Assembly: GCA_030447005.1 (NCBI GenBank)
Contig: JAUJME010000001.1
Span: 1 to 29,569 of the forward strand
Source: Solirubrobacteraceae bacterium
Lineage (GTDB): Bacteria > Actinomycetota > Thermoleophilia > Solirubrobacterales > Solirubrobacteraceae
Reading direction: 5' to 3'
DNA length: 29,569 nucleotides
Positions 23,805-29,569 of the stretch are shown piece by piece; position 1 is the stretch's first letter; each line of letters opens with the position of its first letter. The position numbers and the translations under genes are program-made. The notes beneath the pieces were generated by a model, which searched no databases, was not told the origin of the DNA, and was given only the letters and a program-made list of their open reading frames with translations.

Positions 23805-24887
23805 ATCGACCGCTACCTCGCGAACCTCGAGCACGAGGAGCTGCTCGTCCGGCGCGGCCGGCGCAGCGGGCTCTTCACGATGGCCGCCGTCCACTCGACG
23901 GCGCGCGGCCCCGCGCTGGGCGGCTGCCGCATGTGGACCTACGAGGACTCGCGCGCGGCCGTGCGCGACGTCCTGCGCCTCTCGCGCGCGATGACCTTCA
24001 AGGCCGCGGTGGCCGGCCTCCCGCTCGGGGGCGGCAAGGGCGTGATCATGCTCCACCCCGGCGAGGCGCTCGACGCCGACCGCCGCCGCGACGCGCTGCT
24101 CGACTTCGCCGACACCGTCGAGATGCTCGACGGCCGCTATCTCACCGCGGAGGACGTCGGGACCTCCGACGCCGACATGGCGGTGATCGCCACGGGGACC
24201 CGCCACGTGACCGGGCTCGCCGAGGGCTCGGGCGATCCGAGCCCCTGGACCGCGCTCGGCGTCGACGCCTCCCTGCGGGTCGCGTGCGAGCGCGTGTGGG
24301 GCAGCGAGTCGCCCGCGGGGCGCAGCGTTGCGGTGATCGGCCTCGGCCGGGTCGGCGGCCACCTCGCCCGGCTGCTGGCCGAGGCGGGCGCCGAGCTGCT
24401 CGTCGCCGACATCGACCCGGGCAAGCGCGCGCTGGCCGACGAGCTGGGCGCCCGCTGGACCGATCCGGAGACGGCGATGCGCGCGGAGGTCGACGTCCTG
24501 GCGCCCTGCGCGCTCGGCGGCGTGCTCGACGACCGCACCGTCCCCGAGCTCGGCTGCCGGGTGATCGCCGGCGCGGCCAACAACCAGCTCTCCAGCGAGG
24601 GGATCGCCGACCTGCTCGCCGCGCGCGGGATCCTGTGGGCGCCCGACTTCGTCGCCAACGCGGGCGGGATCGTCAACATCGCGGTCGAGCTCGAGCCCGC
24701 AGGCTACGCGGCCGACCGCGCCGAGCCGGCGGTGCGCGCGATCGGCGACACGATGCGCCAGATCTTCGACGAGGCCGAGGCGGCGGGCACCACGCCGCTG
24801 GCGGCCGCGATGGCGATCGCGGCCCGCCGCGTCGCCGACGCCGAGGCCGAGGCCGAGGGCTCGCAGGTCGGCTCGCCCGCCGCCTGA
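23805..24887 (+). CDS. Glu/Leu/Phe/Val dehydrogenase family protein (leucine dehydrogenase-like), probable ATC start
   Basis: 360 aa if read from ATC 23805. NAD-dependent oxidative deamination of branched-chain or other amino acids is the family reaction. Motifs: GPALGGCRMW, TFKAAVAGLPLGGGKGVIM with the catalytic lysine K78, EDVGTSDADMAVI, and the NAD Rossmann turn VIGLGRVGGHLARLL. No ATG, GTG or TTG lies in frame between the previous stop (23766) and ATG 23880; starting there would remove 25 residues including the conserved N-terminal helix (DRYLANLEHEELLVRR). The -10 spacing points to ATC at 23805. CTG at 23841 is another possibility. It ends 5 nt from the convergent MBL-fold gene. Confidence 0.85.
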   Translation: MDRYLANLEHEELLVRRGRRSGLFTMAAVHSTARGPALGGCRMWTYEDSRAAVRDVLRLSRAMTFKAAVAGLPLGGGKGVIMLHPGEALDADRRRDALLDFADTVEMLDGRYLTAEDVGTSDADMAVIATGTRHVTGLAEGSGDPSPWTALGVDASLRVACERVWGSESPAGRSVAVIGLGRVGGHLARLLAEAGAELLVADIDPGKRALADELGARWTDPETAMRAEVDVLAPCALGGVLDDRTVPELGCRVIAGAANNQLSSEGIADLLAARGILWAPDFVANAGGIVNIAVELEPAGYAADRAEPAVRAIGDTMRQIFDEAEAAGTTPLAAAMAIAARRVADAEAEAEGSQVGSPAA

Positions 24888-24892
24888 GCGCC

Positions 24893-25660
24893 CTAGCCGC
24901 CGAAGTCGCCGAGGTCGCGCCGCTCGACGTCGCGCGGCAGCCGACCCTCCTCCTCGAGCTTGCCGAGGTGGGCGGCCAGCGTCACCGCGGCCGCGCCGCG
25001 CAGCGCGTGCGGGACGTCGTCCCAGACCGCGTCGAGCAGCTCGCGCTCGGAGCGTGCGCCCCCGGCCAGCGCTTCGAGCAGCCGGCGCTCGCGCTCGCGC
25101 CGGTGGGCGAGGTACTCGGCGAGCTTGACACGCGGGTCCTCGACGGGCGGCCCGTGGCCGGGCAGGATGCGCTCGAGCCCCATCCCGAGCAGCCGCTCGA
25201 GCGCCGCGAGGTAGCCCGCCATCGCGCCCGGCCCCGGCGCGACGAAGACGCTCCCCTCGCCGAGCACCGCGTCCCCCGAGCAGCAGACGGCGCCGGCGAC
25301 GAACGCGAGGTGGTCGGGCGCGTGGCCCGGCGTGGCGACCACCCGCAGCGGCCCGAACGCGTCGCCGTCGCCCACTCGCACGCCGGCGCCGACATACCGC
25401 GCGGCCGCCACCGGCACGTCGCCGAGGCGCTCGAGCAGCGCCGCGACGCCCTCGACGTGGTCGGCGTGGTCGTGGGTGATCGCGATCCCGCCGGCGCCGC
25501 CGCGTGCCGCGACCGCGGCGGTCACCGCGTCGAGGTGCTCGTCGAGCAGCGGGCCCGGGTCGACCACCCACGCCGGGTCTCGCCCGAGGATCCACGTGTT
25601 CGTGCCCGACAGCGTGACCGGGCCCGGGTTCTCCGCCCGGATCCGCTCGACCTCGATCAC
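24893..25660 (-). CDS. MBL-fold metallo-hydrolase (LACTB2-like)
   Basis: 255 aa from a GTG that overlaps the stop of the sugar dehydrogenase gene (GTGA). The metallo-beta-lactamase metal motif is THDHADHVEG (HxHxDH), with further ligands in VVATPGHAPDH, CSGDAVL and ILPGHGPPV. The C-terminal about 70 residues (KLAEYLAHRRERERRLLEAL onward) form a winged-helix-like region as in LACTB2 proteins, a branch that includes endoribonucleases and thioesterase-like hydrolases. Substrate unknown. Coupling to a sugar dehydrogenase by overlapping codons suggests cotranscription rather than a shared pathway. Confidence 0.88.
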   Translation of the reverse strand: MIEVERIRAENPGPVTLSGTNTWILGRDPAWVVDPGPLLDEHLDAVTAAVAARGGAGGIAITHDHADHVEGVAALLERLGDVPVAAARYVGAGVRVGDGDAFGPLRVVATPGHAPDHLAFVAGAVCCSGDAVLGEGSVFVAPGPGAMAGYLAALERLLGMGLERILPGHGPPVEDPRVKLAEYLAHRRERERRLLEALAGGARSERELLDAVWDDVPHALRGAAAVTLAAHLGKLEEEGRLPRDVERRDLGDFGG

Positions 25661-26793
25661 CGCGCCGTGAAGCGGAAGACGCCGCCCGACAGCGAGGTCA
25701 CGTAGACGCGCCCGAGCGCGTCCTCGCCGAACGATGACGGCGAGTCGACCTTCACGCCGGTCGGGCGCACGCGGCTCGCCCCCCGCCCGCTCAGCCGCGA
25801 GGTGAGAATCCGGTTGTCGCAGAAGTCCGAGAAGAGGTAGCGCCCGCGCAGCGCGGGGACCGCCGGGTCGCGCGAGATCACCCCGCCGGTGATCGAGCAG
25901 TTGCCGGCGGAGTGGCGGCGCTCGATGACCGGCGGCACCGCCCGCGGCGCCGACTCGCCGCGCGCGAAGCGCGAGCGGCCCTCGAAGACCCGCCAGCCGA
26001 AGTTCGCGCCGCGGGCCCGGCCGCGGCGGCGGAAGGAGACCTCCTCCACGGCGTCCTGGCCGACGTCGGCGATCGTCAGGTCGCCGTTGGCGCGGTCGAA
26101 GGAGAAGCGCCACGGATTGCGCAGCCCGTAGGCGTAGATCTCCGGCCTGGCGCCGCGGCGGCGGACGAACGGGTTGTCGGCCGGCACGCTGAACGGGCGG
26201 CCGCCCGACGCCCGGGGATCGATGCGCAGGATCTTGCCGAGCCACGTGCCGAGGTTCTGCGCGTTGCCGCGCGGACCATGCCGGTCGCCGCCCCCGCCGC
26301 CGTCGCCGAGCCCGATGTAGAGGAGCCGGTCGGGCCCGAAGAGCAGGAGCCCGCCGTTGTGGTTGGGCTCGGGCTGGCGCTGGAAGAGGACCAGCCGCCC
26401 CGATCGGGCGTCCGCGCGATCCTCGTTCGCGCGCGTGAACTCGACGACCCGGGTGTGGCCCCGGTTGTCGGTGAAGTACACGTAGAAGCGGCCCGTCTGC
26501 GCGTAATCGGGGGCGAACGCCATGGAGAGCAGGCCGCGCTCGCCGCCCGCGTCGACCTGCGAGCGGATGTCGAGGAACGGCTCAGCGAGCTTGCGCCCGT
26601 CGCGGACGACCATGATCCGCCCCGCCTGCTCGACCACGAAGACCCGCCGCCGGTCCCCCGGCGGCGCGGTGACGTACAGCGGCTCCTCGAAGGAGCCGAT
26701 CGAGACGAGGCGGACGCCCTCGCCCTGGGCGGGCGTGACGTCGCAGGCGGCGAGGACGACCAGGGCGGTCAGGCAGGCGGCGAGACGGAGCAT
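25657..26793 (-). CDS. PQQ-dependent aldose sugar dehydrogenase-like lipoprotein
   Basis: 378 aa. A signal peptide ends in a lipobox LAAC with the lipid-modified C17. The body is a six-bladed glucose/sorbosone dehydrogenase propeller: RVFVVEQAGRIMVVRDG, GERGLLSMAFAPDY, the active-site histidine in EPNHNGGLLLFGPD, LLYIGLGDGGGGGD, AYGLRNPWRFSFD, TIADVGQDAVEEV and a closing EDALGRVYVTSLSGGVFRF. In this family the domain oxidises aldose sugars outside the membrane with PQQ; no PQQ synthesis genes are in view. The ATG at 26793 starts the signal peptide; CATCCT nine bases upstream may be a -10 box. In-frame sequence further upstream is Arg/Pro-rich and not needed. Confidence 0.87.
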   Translation of the reverse strand: MLRLAACLTALVVLAACDVTPAQGEGVRLVSIGSFEEPLYVTAPPGDRRRVFVVEQAGRIMVVRDGRKLAEPFLDIRSQVDAGGERGLLSMAFAPDYAQTGRFYVYFTDNRGHTRVVEFTRANEDRADARSGRLVLFQRQPEPNHNGGLLLFGPDRLLYIGLGDGGGGGDRHGPRGNAQNLGTWLGKILRIDPRASGGRPFSVPADNPFVRRRGARPEIYAYGLRNPWRFSFDRANGDLTIADVGQDAVEEVSFRRRGRARGANFGWRVFEGRSRFARGESAPRAVPPVIERRHSAGNCSITGGVISRDPAVPALRGRYLFSDFCDNRILTSRLSGRGASRVRPTGVKVDSPSSFGEDALGRVYVTSLSGGVFRFTAR

Positions 26794-26898
26794 GGGAGAG
26801 ACAGGATGCCAGCCCGAGGGGCGCCTCACGCCCACCCTTCGCCAGCCTGGGGGGGTCGGGAGAGGCCGCGGCGGCGGGAGTCGCCGCGGCGCATCCAA

Positions 26899-26972
26899 TC
26901 GGGGCGCCCGGATTTGAACCGGGGACCTCGCCGACCCGAACGGCGCGCGCTACCAGGCTGCGCCACGCCCCG
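26899..26972 (-). tRNA. tRNA-Pro (anticodon CGG)
   Basis: A complete 74-nt cloverleaf: acceptor CGGGGCG/CGCCCCG, D-arm GCGC...GCGC with AGCCTGGTA loop, anticodon stem CGCCG/CGGCG with loop TTCGGGT (anticodon CGG, reading CCG), T-arm CCCGG-TTCAAAT-CCGGG and discriminator A. The 3' CCA is not encoded (TTGG follows), so it must be added after transcription. The C1-G72 pair is typical of bacterial tRNA-Pro. A TACT/CATACT -10 box lies just upstream. Confidence 0.97.
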
Positions 26973-26983
26973 ATGGAGCGATC

Positions 26984-26989
26984 AGTATG
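26984..26989 (-). promoter_or_regulatory. -10 box (CATACT) for tRNA-Pro
   Basis: Minus-strand CATACT lies 11 nt before the tRNA 5' end, the right distance for a transcript starting a few bases upstream of the mature tRNA. The -35 is not evident. Confidence 0.45.
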
Positions 26990-27023
26990 GCACGCGGCCC
27001 AGGCTCGAGGCCGGGCCGGCGCG

Positions 27024-28565
27024 TCACCTCTGGCCGAGCCCCTTCTGAAGCTCTTCGACGGTCTTGCCGACCTGGCCGCCCGCGTCGGCGACGCCCTTCT
27101 CGACCGTCCCGCGCGGATCGCCGGCGGTGGGCTGCGAGGTCCCGCCGGGGACCGGGACGCCGGGCGGCTGCACGCCCGGGTTCGGCGTCGGGCCCGTCGG
27201 GGCGCTCGGCGGCGCGGGCGCCTGGGCGGGCGGGGCGGGCGCGCCCGGCAGCAGGCCGCCCGCGGCGGGCTGGTTGGGCTTCTGCGCCGCCGGGCCGCTC
27301 GAGCCCGTCGGCGACATGCCGGCGGGCGACGGCGATGTCGAGGCCGGGCGCTTGTCGGTGCGGCCGGGCTCGCTCGGAGCGCCGCCGGCGCGGGCCGTGC
27401 CGCGCTCGGGCCGGCGGGCGACGGAGCCCGTGGCGGCCGAGGCGGAGCGGCGCTCGGGCGCCGAGCGCTTGCCGTCGGTGCCGGCATTGGCCGAGTCGTT
27501 CGAGATGCGGTGATTGACCCCGGCGCCGACGCCCACGCCGGCGAGCACGAGCGTCGCCGCGGCGGCCGCGGCCTTGCTCCAGCCGGCCACCACGGGCTCG
27601 GTCATCGTGCCCATCGCGGTCCAGTGGGTCACGAGGGCGTGGCCGTGCGTCGAGCCGGCCCCCAGGACGCTCTCCGGCGACTCGGCGCCGCGGCGGCGCG
27701 AGAAGAAGGCGGGCAACGGGAAGAGGCCGGCGATCTTCGAGCCGATGGACTCGCGGCGGCCGGGGCGGCGGGCCATGACGCCGGCGTCCACGCCGGCGGT
27801 GCGCGCCTGCTTGCGACAGGGCTGGCAGTGGGAGAGGTGGCGGGCGAGGCGGCGGCCGTCGCGGGCGCCCAGCAGGCCCTCGGCCGCAGTGCCGATCAGC
27901 GCCTGCACGCGGATGCAGCGCTGGCCCGACGCGAGCTCGTCGTATTCCTCGCTCAGCCGGCGGCGGGCGCGGAACAGGGTGCTCTCCACGGACGGGCGGC
28001 TCATCCCGAGCCGGTCGCCGATCTCACGGTAGGAGAGCCCCTCGAGCTCGCGGAGGACGAGGATCTGGTGGTGGGTCTCCGACAGGCCGCCGAACGCGCC
28101 GCAGAGGTCGTGGAGCGCCTGCTTCTGGTCGACCGCCGCGTCGGGTGACGGGCCGCCCTGGGTCAGCCGGCCGTAGTCGGCGGCGCCCAGGCCCTCCTCG
28201 GCGTCGTAGGAGACCTCCTCCGCGCGGCGCGAGCGGCGGAACTGGTCGATGCAGGCGTTCTTGGCGATCTCGTAGATCCACGGCTTGAACGCGATCGGGC
28301 GCTCCGTATCGCGGATCCGGCGCAGGGCGGAGATGAAGATCTCCTGCGTGATGTCCTCCGCGCGGCCGTGGTCGCCGACCATGCCGTAGACGTAGGCGGC
28401 GATGCGGCGCTGGTAGCGCTCGAAGAGCTGCTCGAAGGCACGGTCTTCACCGGTGCGGACCGCGGCCACGAGGGAGTGGTCGGTCGGCTGCACGCCGACG
28501 ATGGCGCGCTCGGCGTATGGTGCGACGGCGGTCCCCATGAAGGCCTCGTCCACGGCGCTCCCCAT
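27024..28565 (-). CDS. ECF sigma factor with fused zinc-finger, membrane segment and Pro-rich tail (second copy)
   Basis: 513 aa from ATG 28565. Region 2 (HSLVAAVRTGEDRAFEQLF, RAEDITQEIFISALRRI, KPWIYEIAKNACIDQFRR) and region 4 (LSETHHQILVLRELEGLSY, GMSRPSVESTLFRARRRL) are intact. A zinc motif C217-x25-H243-x3-C247-x2-C250 follows, then a basic linker, a clear hydrophobic helix at about 332-352 (AAAAAATLVLAGVGVGAGV) and a 150-residue tail rich in Pro, Ala, Gly and Ser. Start choice is uncertain: TTG 28592 sits 8 nt after TAGAGT, ATG 28565 would have a 29-nt leader, and ATG 28538 has GAGG five bases upstream. No separate anti-sigma gene is nearby. Same architecture as 22305-23768 though sequence outside the sigma domains differs. 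Confidence 0.85.
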   Translation of the reverse strand: MGSAVDEAFMGTAVAPYAERAIVGVQPTDHSLVAAVRTGEDRAFEQLFERYQRRIAAYVYGMVGDHGRAEDITQEIFISALRRIRDTERPIAFKPWIYEIAKNACIDQFRRSRRAEEVSYDAEEGLGAADYGRLTQGGPSPDAAVDQKQALHDLCGAFGGLSETHHQILVLRELEGLSYREIGDRLGMSRPSVESTLFRARRRLSEEYDELASGQRCIRVQALIGTAAEGLLGARDGRRLARHLSHCQPCRKQARTAGVDAGVMARRPGRRESIGSKIAGLFPLPAFFSRRRGAESPESVLGAGSTHGHALVTHWTAMGTMTEPVVAGWSKAAAAAATLVLAGVGVGAGVNHRISNDSANAGTDGKRSAPERRSASAATGSVARRPERGTARAGGAPSEPGRTDKRPASTSPSPAGMSPTGSSGPAAQKPNQPAAGGLLPGAPAPPAQAPAPPSAPTGPTPNPGVQPPGVPVPGGTSQPTAGDPRGTVEKGVADAGGQVGKTVEELQKGLGQR

Positions 28566-28600
28566 CCTCTGACGCGCGGCACCGTGGAACAAGGGGGTGA

Positions 28601-28606
28601 ACTCTA
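28601..28606 (-). promoter_or_regulatory. -10 box (TAGAGT) for the second ECF sigma gene
   Basis: Minus-strand TAGAGT, the same hexamer as before the first sigma gene and the beta-propeller gene. It predicts transcription from near 28594. It lies in the short divergent gap shared with the Nif3-like gene. Confidence 0.45.
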
Positions 28607-28656
28607 GCGTTCAGGCCGCCACACACAAGAGGCACCGGTTCGTCAGCAACGCCCCG

Positions 28657-29424
28657 ATGGTCCGAATCTCATCCCTTCTCGACCACCTCGACCGGCTCCT
28701 GGAGCCCGGCCGCTTCCGCGACTACGGGCCGAATGGGCTGCAGGTGCCGGGGAGCGAGGAGGTCTCGCGAGTGGTGACCGGCGTCTCGGCGCAGCTCGAG
28801 CTCTTCGAGCGGGCGGTCGAGCTCGGCGCCCAGCTCGTGATCGTCCACCACGGCCTCTTCTGGGAGTTCCACCCGCCCGGTCTCGACCGCCGCCGGCTCG
28901 AGCGGCTGCGGCCGCTGCTCGCCCACGACATCGCCCTCGCCGCCTACCACCTCCCGCTCGACGCCCACCCGGAGGTCGGCAACAACGCCCTGCTGGCCCG
29001 CGCACTGGGCTGCGCCGAGCACGTCGCGTTCGCCGAGCACCGCGGGATGCCGATCGGCCGGCTCGGGCGCTTCGCCGAGCCCGGCGGCGTGACGATCGCC
29101 GAGTTGGTGGAGCGCGTCACCGCCGCGTGCGACGGCCGCGAGCCCCTGCTCCAGGGCGCCGGGCCCGAGCGCGTGCGCTCGATCGGGATCGTCTCGGGCT
29201 CGGCCGCCGACTCGCTCGACGAGGCGGTCGCCTCGGGATGTGACGCCTTCCTGACCGGTGAGCCGCGCGAGCACGTGATGGCCGACGCGCGCGAGGCGGG
29301 GATCCACTTCCTCGCCGCGGGCCACTACGCCACGGAAACCCGCGGAATCCGGGCGCTCGGCGAGGGCCTGGCGGAGCGCTTCGGCGTCGAGCACCGTTTC
29401 GTGGACGTTCCGAATTCGGTTTGA
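28657..29424 (+). CDS. Nif3-like dinuclear metal-centre protein (GTP cyclohydrolase I type 2/YbgI family)
   Basis: 255 aa. Metal-binding segments of the family are visible: LVIVHHGLFW (H64, H65), AYHLPLDAHPEVGNN in the middle, and AAGHYATE near the C-terminus supplying the last His and Glu. GIVSGSAADSLDEAV and CDAFLTGEPREH are also typical. The family forms hexameric rings with two metals per subunit; its cellular job is not settled despite the GTP-cyclohydrolase label. ATG 28657 begins the conserved N-terminus (DHLDRLLEPGRFRDYGPNGLQ); an in-frame GTG at 28597 would add 20 atypical residues. No clear ribosome site. Confidence 0.9.
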   Translation: MVRISSLLDHLDRLLEPGRFRDYGPNGLQVPGSEEVSRVVTGVSAQLELFERAVELGAQLVIVHHGLFWEFHPPGLDRRRLERLRPLLAHDIALAAYHLPLDAHPEVGNNALLARALGCAEHVAFAEHRGMPIGRLGRFAEPGGVTIAELVERVTAACDGREPLLQGAGPERVRSIGIVSGSAADSLDEAVASGCDAFLTGEPREHVMADAREAGIHFLAAGHYATETRGIRALGEGLAERFGVEHRFVDVPNSV

Positions 29425-29449
29425 GGACGTCCGCCGCGACCTGTACCGT
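29421..29449 (+). promoter_or_regulatory. Sigma-70-type promoter TTGAGG-N17-TACCGT
   Basis: -35 TTGAGG (29421-29426) and -10 TACCGT (29444-29449) with ideal 17-nt spacing; the -35 overlaps the Nif3-like gene stop. It predicts a leader of about 34 nt holding CGGAGG before the ATG at 29491. Confidence 0.55.
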
Positions 29450-29490
29450 TTCGTTCACGTGGCAAACCTCACAGACGGAGGCACCTGCTT

Positions 29491-29569
29491 ATGGCCGTTC
29501 ACCTGACGCCCACCGAGCTCGCACGCGAGGCGGGGCTCGAGCGCCGCGACGTGATCGAGAAGTGCATGG
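29491..29569 (+). CDS. Unidentified protein, N-terminal 26 residues only
   Basis: The gene begins at ATG 29491 with CGGAGG nine bases upstream and runs off the right edge. The visible start MAVHLTPTELAREAGLERRD and the following VIEKCM look like the first two helices of a small helix-turn-helix (LTPTELAREAGLERRDVI), as in regulators or IF2-N/Rho-N-type modules. That is resemblance only; the product is not recognised. It has its own good promoter rather than relying on the Nif3-like gene upstream. Confidence 0.7.
   Translation, partial: MAVHLTPTELAREAGLERRDVIEKCM

Noticed and set aside
1..29569. CRISPR arrays, prophage genes, transposases, rRNA genes
   Set aside because: None seen on either strand; no regularly spaced repeats, integrase or transposase motifs.

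Overview
This window is very GC-rich chromosomal DNA with GTG starts, many 4-bp gene overlaps and codons almost always ending in G or C. The gene set (paired ferritin-like proteins, a tRNA-Pro(CGG) lacking an encoded CCA, sigma factors carrying zinc-finger tails, and genes that appear to be transcribed leaderless from a TAnnnT box) points to an actinobacterium, most likely Thermoleophilia/Solirubrobacterales. That placement is inference from gene content and style; no marker gene was compared.

Layout. 1-452: 5' part of a 2-TM potassium channel with an RCK/TrkA-N domain, divergent from a biotin cluster. 534-6553: bioB-bioF-bioD and bioA, interrupted by an opposite-strand membrane-anchored spermidine-synthase-like gene whose 3' end overlaps bioD. 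6554-6821: non-coding, with consecutive inverted repeats. 6822-8697: rubredoxin and a NUDIX hydrolase diverging from a palindromic shared promoter, then an NAD-dependent epimerase. 8745-11495: a probable envelope operon of cupredoxin lipoprotein, two ferritin-like paralogues and an L,D-transpeptidase. 11503-15326 (minus): an AceE-like thiamine-diphosphate enzyme coupled to a DUF4395 membrane protein, and a secreted TolB-like beta-propeller. 15425-17821: a PAS-GGDEF-EAL cyclic-di-GMP protein. 17822-19262: a decaying stretch with a twice-frameshifted AbiEi/DUF559 gene and a 3' remnant of a GH15 glycosidase. 19263-21787: an aldehyde dehydrogenase coupled to an O-methyltransferase. Then arfB (minus), an ECF sigma factor with a fused zinc-finger/membrane tail, a leucine-dehydrogenase-family gene, an MBL-fold hydrolase coupled to a PQQ-type sugar dehydrogenase lipoprotein (minus), tRNA-Pro, a second ECF sigma factor of the same fused architecture (minus), a Nif3-like protein and the start of an unidentified gene.

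The most interesting signals are: (1) a TAGnnT box exactly 7 nt before the start codon of five genes, which fixes starts and indicates leaderless transcription; (2) one of those genes, the amino-acid dehydrogenase, having ATC at the predicted start; (3) two independent sigma factors in one window that carry their own C-x(23-25)-H-x3-C-x2-C zinc motif, membrane segment and low-complexity tail; (4) tandem ferritin-like proteins whose signal sequences keep a Tat-like frame but lack the second arginine. No CRISPR array, prophage, insertion sequence or obvious defence island was seen.
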